From Salvator merianae (taxonomy: Eukaryota; Chordata; Lepidosauria; Squamata; Teiidae), in contig QVOM02000102.1 in assembly GCA_003586115.2 (NCBI GenBank), positions 1,589,561 through 1,653,560 on the forward strand: a DNA stretch of 64,000 bases, in the 5' to 3' direction. The notes beneath the pieces were generated by a model, which had not been told where the DNA came from, did no database searches, and saw only the letters and a list, made by a program, of their open reading frames with translations. The first letter of the stretch is position 1. Every line of letters starts with the position of its first letter. Below, one piece after another: positions 44,830-56,106 of the stretch. Made by a program: the position numbers and the translations under genes.

Positions 44830-45000
44830 GACTGGGGCCAGACTCGTGAAGCTTTTACCTGTTGCTGCTATTTCTGTAGTTCCAGATCCTAAGAGCTACT
44901 GATGGGACTGCTGCTGCTTCAGAGACTTCTAGCAATATGGAGTGTCTGTGCCTCACTGAACTGGGCCCAAGGCAAGTGGGAACCAATAATAGCACTTTGG
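44830..45000 (+). repeat. Fragment similar to LINE 5' region at 7440-7600
   Basis: 'ctactgatgggactgctgctgct', in short 'gatgggactgctgctgc', followed by 'ttcagagacttctagcaatatg' and 'gagtgtctgtgcctca', parallels 7500-7575. It is probably the same dispersed element's 5' portion. Confidence 0.5.
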
Positions 45001-45069
45001 ATATGTTCTTTATTATAAAATTAAAAAGGAAATGCAGGGATCAAAAGGTACAAAGTTCGCAGTGCACTG

Positions 45070-45372
45070 CATGGATATAAAAGAAGTTGAAGAACTTGGT
45101 TTTTATACCCCGCTTTTCTTGGCCGAAGCTGCCTCAAAGCAGCTTACAAGGTTATTTTTTGCCCAAAGGCTTACATCTATCTATCTTCCACATCACACAA
45201 TGTGATGCTCCCTATTTCTCTACTTGCAACTACTTGCTTTCGAGCAGCTAGGCTGGCTGGAGCTAGAGGCCAGTAGAGGGCGCTCATCCCCTCTACACGG
45301 CAGACAAGGGCCTCGAACTCTGATCCTCCTATTGAAAGATCAGTGCCTTAGCCTTCTGCGCCACCATGCCAC
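45070..45372 (-). mobile_element. tRNA-derived SINE, minus strand
   Basis: Read on the minus strand from 45372: a tRNA-like head with TGGCGCAGAAGG (box A, TRGCNNAGYNGG type) and, about 40 bases on, GAGTTCGAGGCC (box B type), then a unique body and a tail reading 'gaaaagcggggtataaaaac' followed by 'caagttcttc'. The two boxes give an internal RNA polymerase III promoter. The tail matches a common reptile retroposon tail, suggesting mobilisation by the matching LINE. Confidence 0.75.
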
Positions 45373-47113
45373 TCTTAAGCACAGAGTGTGATCAGATTCT
45401 GTAGCACTGATATCTTGCTGATTTCTAGTGTAAGATGATTCAAGCCTTGAAAGGCTTTATATACCAGGGTACATTTACTATACTTGCTGGTACAGAACCC
45501 CAGTGCATGAAGACCATTAGTTGACTGGTAATGGGGTAATGTTGGAGTGAGGAACACATGTTTCCAGAAAGACACTTTGATATCTCCAGAACTGAATAAA
45601 GTGTTCAGCATTTGGATGGACCGATGGAGGATGACTTCATCCTTTAATCACAGTTATGAATATTTTCTCACATGGCAATTAAAATTTGGCAGGGCCACTT
45701 TGGACCACATGATACAGCTAAGGCTACTGATTCTTCCCTTTTGCTCTTTTCCTGTCTTCTCTCCCTTGAACTGTCAAAATTTGTCCTTAAGTGATGCCTA
45801 CATTCATAAAAATCAGACTTGTCAGGGTCCTTTTTTTATATGACCTTCTGCTCTGAATGCCAGCTATTGCTGGAATCTGCAATTTTGTTTCTTTTTGAAG
45901 TTTTCTTATTATTTTTCAATAAAGTTCAATTTAATTTCTTTTAATCTTTGTCTAACTGTATTTTGTTAAGTTGTAAAGGGTCATCTAGCCAATTTATTGT
46001 TTTCAAAGTCTACACAATAAGATCCTAGAGCCTGGGCGTGCTAATTCCCATTAAAAACCGGTAATCCCGGCATGGCTCATAAAACCCTATTGCTTGTCAC
46101 CTTTCTAGAAAAAAATGCCGCAAACATTGCAACTTTTTCCCGTTCAGAAGCTTTAGGTTTATGCATACCTTCATTTGAAATAACTGATGAGTACAAATGC
46201 AATGTATATGCACAGAAATATTTGACTTTGGATGCACACTTCTGTCAATACATTCTTCTGCATTCATTTTGTGATTATTTATTTGGAGGAAAAGCACCTA
46301 AAGCCACGCAAACAGAAATCTGTGTGAAGAGGAAATTCATGCAAGCAGCAATCCAATTAACATGGATTGCTAAAAATCCATTCAAGATTGATCAGGCATT
46401 GAATCCTGTCCTTAGCCCTTTGAATACACCTGCCCCTTTGCATGGATAGCACCATCTCTCCTAATTAGACACTTATTGGTAAGTTTAAGATCATTTCTTC
46501 AAGCAGCCTCTGTTCACTTTATGAAACTGTGCTTCTTGTGCTTCTTCTGCAGTATATTCATGATCCCTTTAGCCTCTGATACTGATCAAAAGCTTTGGAG
46601 AGAAACCAAAAGCACAATGCATCCCAAGTACTGCATATGGGTGGCTACTTTGCAATAAGAAATATAATCCGCATCAAATAACATGACAGGTGAGAAAGGC
46701 AAAATACAGTTGGGAGGAAAGAACACTTTCCCACTTGGTTTCAAAAAGATTAAAAAAGTAAAGCTACTCTGTTTCTTAACTGTCTAAGCCTGGTAGTAAC
46801 AACAGAGACAGCAATAAGGCTGGAAAATAATTTTGCTATAGGGCAAACTCACTTGTTCAAGTTGACAAGGTTATTATAAGACTGCAAGAAGAAGGCACCC
46901 ATACTAGATTTCCACAGAATTGTTGCAATGTCTAGCTACACCTAATACACATAAGTTCTTTGCTGAGTTTCCAGCCTTCCATCTGGCTAATCTCAGAGGT
47001 TTTAATACACCTAGCTACATAAAATGAGAATGCAGTTTGTAGACCTTGAAGCATCATGGTGACAAACAATTTTAATTTAGAGTTGATACGCAAGCTTCTT
47101 AAACAAGCTATCT
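45373..47113. other. Unassigned DNA; unidentified 125-codon frame at 46072-46449
   Basis: The frame at 46072-46449 (+) starts MAHKTLLLVTFLEKNAANIA and ends SPLNTPAPLHG. It has five Cys spread without motif, no domain I can name, and codon use resembling AT-rich non-coding DNA. It may be a relic or chance. The rest is unassigned. Confidence 0.35.
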
Positions 47114-47217
47114 AGCTGAAGGATCTTAAGATGAAAGATACTCTTAGATGCTAGGCATGCTAGCAAGTGTGTCTAGTGCCTTGAGAGTATCTTTCATCTT
47201 AAGAGGATCCTTCAGCT
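47114..47217. other. 104-nt hairpin (33-37 bp arms)
   Basis: The arm 47114-47146 (agctgaaggatc, ttaagatgaaagatactctta) and the arm 47181-47217 are reverse complements except for a 3-base bulge and one terminal mismatch. A 34-base loop lies between. No transposon terminus is recognisable outside the arms. Transcribed, either strand would fold into a pre-miRNA-sized stem, but it may equally be the core of a small foldback element. Confidence 0.6.
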
Positions 47218-47474
47218 GTTAAATTTCTTGAGCATCTTGGGACAAATGGTTTCAGGGACAAATTCTAGAACAATGTTAAACTTGCTCATCCTTCCCTGAA
47301 TATAATGGAACTTCACAAAGTTTAATTATGTATGAGTTTACACTGTACTTCTCTGACTGCAGAAGGCATGATTTATAAGAGCTAGACTCAGAGTAGCTTA
47401 ACAACTTTTTGACAAAGTACAAGCAAGTATGCAATCCCTTTTTGTGCTTCTGGCATAGTAATCATGATACGGAC
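47218..47474. other. Unassigned non-coding DNA
   Basis: Ordinary AT-rich sequence between the hairpin and element D. Nothing recognised. Confidence 0.4.
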
Positions 47475-47835
47475 TCTTCTACACAGAAAGGCCCAACTTT
47501 GGAATCAGTGGGTCTGGAACAGCCAGGGTTGCTGATTCTGAATATAGGAAGGCGTGGGCAGGATTGGTGCTGTTTGCACAACAGGGCTGGTCCAGCCCAG
47601 CCCAGCCCATGCCATGGCCTCAAAGTTCACATGAGCTTCGTAGCCACACTCCCATCCTCTGAGAATTAGGAACAAAACTTCCTAACTTCAGACCTATGGA
47701 GGATACATTTTGGCAGCTCTCTATGGAGTGCCACTGAAATGCATCCCCTGATAGTTCCAAACACAGGAGGTGTGCCTTTTGCACACCTCCTGTGTTCTGG
47801 ATCAGGGCTGCCGGTTCTGCTGGTAGATACTGAAG
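47475..47835. mobile_element. Dispersed DNA-transposon-like element D, copy 2 (uninterrupted)
   Basis: This is homologous to 18991-19273 plus 20923-21055. Left part 'gggtctggaacagccagg-ttgctgattctg'; right part 'cacctcctgtgttctggatc', then 'agggctgccggttctgctgg'. The edge sequences are loosely inverted copies of each other. A local palindrome 'aggtgtgcc-ttttgcacacct' lies near 47768-47790. No coding capacity. Confidence 0.6.
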
Positions 47836-47854
47836 AAGGCCTACCTGTTTGGCA

Positions 47855-48510
47855 GCACAATAAACATAAGGACATTATGCTGAAATCGATTTGTAAATGG
47901 TATTTTACTTCTATTAAATTAAAGATATAGGAACACCAATATATTGGCATGGTTGTAAAAAAAAAAAGGGGATTATTTGCATATATGATGGGAACATAAG
48001 GGACTTCAAATATTTTGACAACAAGTGAAGAAGGAAATGGAACAGATATTAAATGAACCAACTGAATCTACACGACCTATTCCTTTTCGGGAGAATGTGG
48101 GGACAAATAAGGGAATAAAAAACAAAGGTTTATTCCTGAAATTGTTATTGGCAACTATATAATCCATAATGTATGAGTGAAAGGATAAAACAAAATGGAC
48201 AATGAAGAGGTGGAAAGAATATATCTGGGAGATATTTATATTTGATTTGATTACGGATAACAGAATAAGAAAAGAAGGGACTAAGGTGAAGAATATAGGG
48301 AATATGGCTAAAATACAACATTGAGATCAAGGAAGGAGAAGCTAGAATGGAAAGAATAAGAGATTTCTCCAAAAGAAACAATTGAAGGTGTGGACCTGTA
48401 CGGGAGGGTGAGGGTGGAAAAACATAAAATGTTGAAATGTGTTGTAATTGAAATGATTATATCTGTATTCATATTGGAATTTTTAATTATTTTCTTTAAA
48501 GGGTATATAT
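47855..48510 (+). pseudogene. L1 LINE ORF2 C-terminus and 3' UTR
   Basis: With frameshifts the + strand gives MLKSICKWYFTSIKLKI (the L1 C-terminal motif is normally W-Y-x-T-P-x-K-L), a decayed Cys/His segment around 47950-47990 ('LFAYMMGT'), then KEMEQILNEP, NKGLFLKLLLATI and EVERIYLG. This is the order seen at the end of L1 ORF2, followed by an AT-rich 3' region to about 48510. Stops and shifts make it inactive. Confidence 0.75.
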
Positions 48511-48534
48511 TCCTAGGATCTAGATCCAGACTTC

Positions 48535-48650
48535 TTTACTTATACATCACCATGGAAGCAAGGGGGTCCAGTAGCACCTTAGAGGGAAAGAAATTAATAG
48601 CCTGAGCTTTCATAGACTTACCCTACTTCATCAGATGCCTGGCAGAAGCC
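48535..48650 (-). repeat. Penelope-like/hammerhead-like repeat, copy 1
   Basis: Read on the minus strand: CATCTGATGAAGTAGGG, then TAAGTCTATGAAAGCTCA and GGCTATTAATTTC, ending in CTCTAAGGTGCTACTGG. The same words occur on the + strand at 60820-60905. CTGATGA and GAAA, separated by a pairable stretch, are the hammerhead ribozyme core, and a short stem (GC-TCAG-GC) follows. Penelope-like elements are known to carry hammerheads. An extra A follows CTGATGA and no stem I is evident, so ribozyme activity is doubtful. Confidence 0.5.
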
Positions 48651-50300
48651 CCAAAACACAGCCAGGATCACTCCTGGGAACTGGAAGTGTGGGGACAAGT
48701 CTGCTGCATTTTTGGTCCCCTGCTATGTGTTTCTGGCTGTAGAGACTTCTCTTGGTTACTGTGTGAACCCAAACCTGTGTCAGTGTGTGTCTCTAATGAT
48801 AAGGGTGGCCTAAAATTAGTGTTACTGAGATTACTTTAATCACGTTTCTGGGAGTCTTGGGGTTGAATCGGAGTGCCACCAAAGCAGAATTCGCAGCAGC
48901 ATCACATGAATTGGCATGAGCAGTCCTTTAACCCCATCATCTGCAGTTGTCTCATTTGATGACTCTGACAGCAATGAGGGAGTCCCAGATGTCAAGGAGG
49001 GTGGAAGTAACTCATAGTGAGGAATGTACCCTTTCCAAACCCTGCCCAAGTCAGGGTGCTACTGATAAACTGCCTCTTGTTATTTACAAGATGTAAGTAG
49101 TAACAGCTGATGGTGCACGGCACACTTGGAAACGTCTGAAACTGGGTAACATTGAATCACTGGCATAGCTAGAAGTCCAATGTATGGTAGCAAATTACTC
49201 CTTGATCTGTCCCTACTCTGAGCCTTCTAGTTTGCCCACTACTGCTGGCCACCATTAGGTATAATGTTAATAGAACCTTTACTTCCTGCAGCAGATGTTG
49301 CTGAAATAGTGTGCAGATCAGACTTTTCAAAGTACCTTTTTTGGACAAAGTTCCATTCTTTGATACAGTGATACATGACTAAGAATTATAAAATGTGTAA
49401 CCAAAAAGCAAAGCCTCCCCCCGCGCCACCAAAAGCTATCCAAACTTTGATTGGAATTGCTACTGCTCCTCTAAATATAATACAATTGCAACTTCACTGT
49501 CTGAATACCTTCATGCTAATACCACTTCATAGAAGAAACAGACTTTTGTGTTTCATATCATTAATTTATATAAGATATTAGCAGCTATTCTTGGATGTTT
49601 ATTCACTATAGTAATATTTCATCTAGATGCAATCTAGCAATATGCTTTACTGATTGCTAATACAATTACACCCTTGTGTAACAGGGTTTTGTTCCAGTAA
49701 AGAAATGCATTGCACAGATTATTGCTGCTTCCCTTAACCTACTGGCTTTTTCAAACCTTCTAGCGTTTAAAAATAAAAAATAAATGGAGTTAAAATTTTC
49801 CAGAAATAAATGAATAAATAAATGGCAATATTTATTTACTTGTAAGAATGCCCTGAAACAGAGATTGTGTGTCTTACAACCAAGTATATGAAAACATAAC
49901 TTAAAATTTGAAAACATTAAAATACAGATCTGATTAAAACAGTATTTTTTTTTTTTTTAAAAAAACTTTGATAAGAGCTGGACATAAATAAATATGATCA
50001 TAATAAAATAAATCAAAGTCTAATGCTGAGAATCTGCTTTTTCTTGGTTATACTCTGCTTTAAACTGCTCTCAGCTGGTGGAAGAAAAATGTTCAGAACT
50101 CATGTTTGGATTGTGAAGAAGCAGCAGAAGCAGCTGCTGCTGAAGTTATGAGCAGAGAAGGGAGAATATGCACAACATGTGATTAAAAAAACCAAGTATC
50201 AGTCTCAGGCACCTGGCAAACCAAAGTAGGTTTTCAACGGCAGACATTTTCTATCCACAGCTGGGTGAAGGTCTTCCACCACTCCCAACCCTGGCCAGGG
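48651..50300. other. Unassigned non-coding DNA
   Basis: No frame or repeat recognised apart from A/T-rich tails at 49775-49825 and T/A runs at 49945-49975. Confidence 0.4.
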
Positions 50301-50303
50301 CTT

Positions 50304-50378
50304 CCTTTCTTCCTTCCTTCCTTCCTTCCTTCCTTCCTTCCTTCCTTCCTTCCTTCCTTCCTTCCTTCCTTCCTTCCT
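50304..50378. repeat. (TTCC)n microsatellite
   Basis: About eighteen TTCC units; the translated Gly-Arg-Lys-Glu repeats on the minus strand are artefacts. Confidence 0.97.
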
Positions 50379-50634
50379 GCACATGCATAAAATGCAACAA
50401 AAAGCAAAATGAAGCCATTTCATTCAAAGTAATGAAGTAGACTCTGGCATACAAAGTCCAAAAGAGCAGCTCAAAAATGGTTAAGAGATGACTGCCGGCA
50501 CATACTAACACTTCTATCCCACTTCTAATCCACACCAAAGACTAGAAAGTGCATTTCCCAAGTGTAGGTAATGTGGATTAGAAGTGGGAGAGAAACATTA
50601 GCTGCCATGTACTACAGACTCTAAGGCCACGGTC

Positions 50635-51822
50635 CGACATCTTAAATTTAATCTGTATCAGAAGAGTACAAGTATTGAATTCATCTTCTGATCGTTCCCA
50701 CAGTTATAGTTTAACACGGACTCAATTCATACTTGCTCGTTCCCACACTAATATTTCCCATGCTCAGCACGGAAAAGCAGTACTTTTTCTGCCTCCACCC
50801 CTCGTCAAATTCTCCTCCCTGTGCAGTCAGTGATTGGCTGCAGTCCCAACATTCAAATCTTGATGTCACAAGGGCAGGAAAGTCAAGCTCCGCTCTCTGT
50901 ATGTCCCCCGCTGCTGCCTCAGAACATGGATTCACTTGGCAGTATTACTAGTCATTCGCCAATCGCTCCTTCTCCCCACTACAGCCTCTATCTACACAAG
51001 CAGAACTTTAAAAGTATGTGTACCACACAATTAAGCTTTTTAAAGGGCTGATGGTGATTTCTGCTCCCTTGCAAGTGCACTTTTGCGCAATTGTGCAATT
51101 TAAAAGTAGCGCAAAAGCAGGGAGAGGTCTGTGATGAAGGGGAAACATGGGCAGGGAACGTGGGGGGGCTCTATTATCTTGACAGTGCAGTTCATTGCCA
51201 GCAAATGGACTCTGCCTCATCTCCCCCCGAGACATCTGCAGCGGCATCTGTCCCCTCAGTGTAGCTGTGTGCTGCCGACGGCAAAACTCATCTTGAGTGG
51301 GTACTTTGTTGGGGCAAGAGGACTGCAACCCCAAACAGGCGCAGTTTGTTTTTTGGTTTAAAGAGCAGTCGGAAGTGGAGGCAGCCTTTAATTTCTTCCT
51401 GGCAGTGTCGAATGGGGGATAAAGAAAGAGAAAGGACCTCAGCTTAGCGAAGTAAAAAGGACGATGGTTTCTTTTCCCCTGGCAGTGACGGAAGGGGGGA
51501 TAATGGAGGCAGAGGAAACTACTGTGCTTCCTGCCCACCCACAAAGTCTGTCATTGGACAGCACAAAATGGGGATCCCTCCCTCTGCATGCCCCCCCAAA
51601 AGTACGGTCCCTCCCAAATAGTTCCCTTCCCTGTTCCCACATCGCAAAGTAAAGCACGCTAGCGATCTGGAACGGCTTGAGAACTCATTAAATCTGAATA
51701 CAAAGTAGTCCAGATTTCGCCAATTTAGTCCAGAAAAACTATGGAATGGCAAGATCATGTCGGGCCAGCGGGAACTGACAGCGGCCTGTAAACTGATTAA
51801 ATGCCGTGTCGGAACGCGGCCC
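50635..51822 (+). mobile_element. Harbinger-like element copy B
   Basis: The left end GGCCACGGTCCGACAT follows TAA; the right end on the other strand is GGGCCGCGTTCCGACACGG. Subterminal text 'aaatttaatc' and 'gattaaatgc' is also inverted. It aligns along its length with 56107-57548. Tandem units of about 60 bp ('tcgacactgccaggaag' / 'cgtcactgccaggggaa' on the minus strand) lie between 51370 and 51500. A 178-codon minus-strand frame (51544-51008) crosses these units but shows no transposase feature. At about 51714 it carries the empty equivalent of the hAT insertion site seen in copy A. 1188 bp. Confidence 0.78.
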
Positions 51823-52240
51823 AAGCCACTTTTGAGCTGAATTTCTTGTTTGTGAATACAGCACTTACCTTTGTTATTTCCATACTGAGTGGGTTATACT
51901 GTACTGGCATAATCTATCCCAGGATGGGAGAGATTGCTCCTGACATGAACAAGGCTGTCTGCATTGAGATGTCCTGTTGCATGCCAGCCTTCATATCAGC
52001 TCCTAAGATTGCAGCAACTTTGAAGCCAGGACAGGGGGCCTCTGAAGGCTCTGAAGACCAGGAGCAAAAGTTTCTGGACTTTGGATCCCCTGAGGGGAAG
52101 GAGATTTTGTGTTGTGTCTTGTTGCGCTACTGAAATGGGCCTTCAATGGTATACAGGCCATGGAGGCATACCATTGTAGTCCGGTATGCCACCTCCTAGA
52201 ATAGTGGTAGATGTTGAAAAAGAGGTCTACTGACAAGCCT
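51823..52240. other. Unassigned non-coding DNA
   Basis: Short stretch with a 110-codon frame at 51801-52133 (+) lacking recognisable features. Confidence 0.4.
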
Positions 52241-52621
52241 GACCAGGATCCTAGTCCAATCTACACTCCATCCAAAATTGTGCTTCATAGTTGTACTGGG
52301 AGCAGATGGACTGCTCCCAGTGTGCAGCATTTGCATCTACTTCTTGGTGCAAACGCTGCAGGCTGTGATGCAGCATGTCGTGGTGCAGTGTGGCTGTAGC
52401 TGCACAGTTGCATGGTGAGGCCCTGGTGACCATGGCAGTGGCTGGATGTTTCCCTGGCCACTGTCATGATAGGAGGGGCAGCATTTGTACTCTGAGTGCT
52501 GGAAACTTGTTTTTAGGCTCTTCTAGCCCTCGCAGTGCAGATGGCTGCCACACTGCAGAGACTGTTCCACCTTGGAATGTTTTGATTTAAACATTCCAAC
52601 ATGGAAAGTGTGAAAAGTCCC
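52241..52621 (+). mobile_element. MITE, GGGCC-type terminus family, copy 6 (left-truncated)
   Basis: Internal blocks are in family order: 'gttgtactgggagcagatgg', 'gtgcagcatttgcatctact', 'ctgcaggctgtgatgcagc', 'accatggcagtggctggatg', then the terminal hairpin 'ccaccttggaatgttt ... aaacattccaacatgg' and the end 'aaagtgtgaaaagtccc'. The left terminus is missing. Confidence 0.7.
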
Positions 52622-53017
52622 TAATGCTCCTGATCACTACCAGTTGTGGACAACAAAATTGTAGTCCACAGTTACACAGGGAGCAGCTGGACTGCTGTCG
52701 GTACGCAGTGTTTACACTTATTTCTTGGTGAGAATGTTGCAGGCCTTGGTGCAGTGCAACTGCAGCCGTGCAGTTGAGTGCCATGGTACAGCTGTACCTG
52801 TACACTCACACATCACATCCCTAGTCACCATGGCAGCAGCCAGATATTTCTGCAGCCGCTGTCATGGTGGGCAAGTGGCATTCACGCTGTGAATGCTGGA
52901 GGTCATTTCCGTGCTGTTCCTGTCCTCACTGTGTGGATGACTACCACATCGTGGGGATTGTTCCACCTTGGAATGTTCAGATTCAAACATTCCAAGATGG
53001 AAAGTGTGAAAAAGTCC
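52622..53017 (+). mobile_element. MITE, GGGCC-type terminus family, copy 7 (head-to-tail with copy 6)
   Basis: This starts immediately after copy 6 with 'taatgctcctgatcac', again without left terminus, and repeats the same series: 'ttgtggacaacaaaattgta' with inverted 'gtccaca', 'gggagcagctggactgct', 'caccatggcagcagccagat', and the terminal hairpin 'ccaccttggaatgttcag ... aacattccaagatgg', ending 'aaagtgtgaaaaagtcc'. Confidence 0.7.
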
Positions 53018-54934
53018 AAAGTCTTTGCATTATGCCTTTAGCCTTATGAATCTTTAAGGTCCCTCTCCAGTAAGCAACATTAATTCTCTTTAACCCTCTT
53101 TCCCAGCCACCCTGCACTATCCTAAACACATGAAGGATGCTTTCAGAGGTGGGTTAAAACCCACAATGCTTTTGCAGTGAAAATATTGAGGCAATATGCT
53201 GAAATATCACTATTATGGGAAATCTGGCAATTACGCTGGGTTTCCCGTAATAGTTAATGCTTACCTGTGGCTGCCTGCGGCTTCTGTGATTGTTGCTCTT
53301 GAAAACAACCAAATATTAGGCAAGAGTGTGAGAAAAAAACAAAACAAAACAAAGGGAACTCCTTGGCTAGCCATTCTCTCTTCTTCTGCTTGAATGACTT
53401 AATAGAGAGAAGGAAAAGTCTCTCTAGGTCTCTCTAGGCTTCTCAGTGGTCTCTCTAGGCTTCTATGGTATACCCAGGAAGATTCCTCCAGTGTGGCTAA
53501 TGAACAGCATCTAGCAACAGTAGGCTGAGAAAAGTTTTCACTGTTTTCTTCTATCCTGAAGCTAAGCCCTATTCTCAGTTTTGAAAATGTGTGATTTGTT
53601 CACGCTGAGTGATTTGATGCACCATAGAACAGATATGGGCTTAGTCAGTACCTGGTTGCTGATCATGTGGGACTCACTCATAGGCCACCACCTGTTCTAT
53701 GGCAGAAGAAATGTGAGATGTAAATGTAATAAAATAAAATAAAGAAGGATCTACTTGACTCATGCAGACATAATATATATCTGCTTGCTTACTCTAGGCA
53801 TAGATTTATGCCTAGAGCTTCTGTTTAATCAATCCACTTCCAAATACTTCAGTGATTTTCCAGCATTTTATTTCAGGAATTATAACTGTGCCTTAGAGCC
53901 ATGCTTAAATCACCCTAGCTTAAGGCACTATAGAGTGAGCTGTATTCCATATGTGATTATTCTACATCTATCCTCCATACCATAAGCCTGTGCACTGAAT
54001 TGAAGATAGCACTGTTGATGGCTGAAGATCTGAACCATACAGGTGTTTCATTTTCTGATACTTTCTTATGCCAAAATGTCTCCAAGATTATCCATTTGTA
54101 TTCAACTACTCTTTAGAGGTTCCTTCAAATTGCTGCTTGATTGACTTTTAATGTGTCATGTAACTTTTCTGTTTGGAAGATATTTGTTTTTTCCTCCTAA
54201 AGTAATAAAACAAAGTGCTTTTTGTTTCAGTTGGGCTTGTATCTGCTTAACTAGAACAGGATCCACACAGCACCACTGTAGTGCCATGGGAGTCCTTGAA
54301 GAGCGTGGATTCGCTATGACAGTTGTTGAAGAAAAGCTCCACCATAAGCGCTACTGGTGGCACCTTTACACAAGAGCAAAAGAAAGCAAGGACTTTATTC
54401 TGCTCTTCCACCCTGCTGCTGGCACCACAGGTGTAGACTTTTCTGCTCACATTCTTGGGTTAAATGGATTAGCCCTGTTTTCTGTTTCTGAAGAAGGGAA
54501 AACAACTCACTTTAAGTGTCATTTGTTGTGCCAGAAAAATTGAAGTTGGAGAACAAAAGTTCCCTGGCAGAAATGTTAGCATGGGTGCAGAGAGAGGTGT
54601 GCCTGCAAGCAGCATGCCTGTCAAATTTTGCTGTGCACCATGACATAAGTGCTTCTACAGGCAGGAACCAATGTTATGAAAGGGAACAAGAGTGCTCCTT
54701 CTGAGCACAAATGCATGACTATAAATCATGTGTTTGTCATGATTGCTATTCTCTTTCTTTGAACAAAGACAGTATCTATATTTGTTCCACAAACGCAAAT
54801 TGTGGAGCTCGCACCTTGTCAGGAAAAAGCATTATGGGCCAGGAATGTGGTGGGTGAGTTGAAATGAGTTGGTCCCTGTTTGCTTGCTGGCCAGGACTGA
54901 AGTCACAGATTAACTATAATTTTGGATTTATTGT
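53018..54934. other. Unassigned DNA; unidentified 130-codon frame at 54151-54543
   Basis: The frame at 54151-54543 (+) contains MGVLEERGFAMTVVEEKLHH, KRYWWHLYTRAKESKDFILL and FHPAAGTTGVDFSAHILGLN. It reads smoothly but matches no family I know, and has no evident promoter, splice-site pair or retroposition marks. 53410-53470 has three short tandem 'tctctctaggcttctc' units. 53715-53745 is an AAT-rich tail. Nothing else is recognised. Confidence 0.35.
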
Positions 54935-55140
54935 TGCTGTTGGATACCACCGAGTTGCAGCCAATTCCTGGTTGACTGCATGAGTACCTCCACGGGTACC
55001 TCTATGCAGGTTTTTAAAAGCAGAGTTACGGAAGTGGTTTGCCATTGCCTGCTTCTGGGGAGAGTCTGGGGATTGAACTGGCAATCTTCTGTTGTCCAGG
55101 CAGTTTGCTCTACCACTGAGTTACAGCCCCTCCTATTTTT
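54935..55140 (-). mobile_element. tRNA-derived SINE (second family), minus strand
   Basis: On the minus strand from 55135: 'ggggctgtaactcagtggta' then 'gagca' (box A, T-A-A-C-T-C-A-G-T-G-G) and, about 30 bases later, 'gccagttcaatcccc' (box B, GTTCAATCC type). These give a split RNA polymerase III promoter in a tRNA-like head. A body with 'gcaggcaatggcaaaccact' and 'gcaactcggtggtatcc' follows, then a short CAA-rich tail near 54940. It is not a functional tRNA: the head is not a complete cloverleaf and lacks a free 3' end. Confidence 0.75.
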
Positions 55141-55222
55141 GGGCAGACTTGCACAAAAGAACTAAAGATTAGTAGGATTAGAAATTGAGGGTGTCTGGAA
55201 TTGAGGAGAAGGAGAGGAAGAA

Positions 55223-55269
55223 CGAGGAGGAGGAGGAGGAGGAGGAGGAGGAGGAGGAGGAGGAGGAGA
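55223..55269. repeat. (GGA)n microsatellite within purine-rich tract
   Basis: About fifteen GGA/AGG trinucleotides lie inside a purine-only stretch from about 55195 to 55330. Confidence 0.97.
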
Positions 55270-55330
55270 GTGAGTGTGAGGGGAAAGGGAGAGGAAGAGG
55301 AAGAGGGAAAGAAATAAGAGAAAGAAGATG

Positions 55331-56103
55331 AAGTAGTAGTGGTAGCAGTGATTTCACTGGTGCCCCTGAATGATGAGATGCTATGTTCTTTTTTAGTTAT
55401 AAATTTCTGGAGCTTTTATTAAGCACGCTATCTACATACTACAATCTTTAGAAAAAATGTTATGCCATGACAGTTAATAAGAAAGATTAAACCAACTGAG
55501 TGAATTTTGTGTTAAAAGGCACTGGATTTTGAAAACAATGTTATTTAAGTATGCATATAAATATATTTGCTTTAAAAAGAGCTATTATATCTGAAACAAC
55601 TTTTTTAGGAAAAGTGGAAAAAAATAAGGCCTATATTGCTGCTTGCTTGTTGCTGTGGTCTTTTTTTAAAACAGTAAGATACATTTGGCTTAATGAATTG
55701 TTTGTAGCAACCAGGAATTACTTGAGACAATCTGCATTATTTTTATACAATAATACAATCAACAGTTCTATTTCAGAGAAGTTGGTCCCTTAAGCTATAA
55801 ATGCATTCTGATTATTTATCTCCAAAGCAATGAAATGGAACAGAGGAGAAAGGAGGAATGATTCTCTTGCATAATTTTTAAAAAAATCTTATGCATATGG
55901 AAACAACTAAATATCCTGAGAGGAAAGACCATCTGCAGAAACTAGAAATTTGTTAAAGTGCCGGAATACTGACAAGGAACACTGCAGCTCTTACCATTTT
56001 ACAGAAGATATTAAAATATCTATAAGGCAGCTTCCTCTCCTCTGTTCCTAATTAAATCTCAGTACTTTGTATGTTAGGAATTATAGTCCTAAAGAATTGT
56101 ATG
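55331..56103. other. Unassigned non-coding DNA
   Basis: AT-rich sequence without recognised frames or repeats. Confidence 0.4.
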
Positions 56104-56106
56104 TAA

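Noticed and set aside
45320..45372. Functional tRNA gene on the minus strand
   Set aside because: Same reason: a SINE head with a long body and retroposon tail.
54935..55140. Functional tRNA gene on the minus strand
   Set aside because: Box A and B words exist but the head does not complete a cloverleaf and continues into a SINE body.
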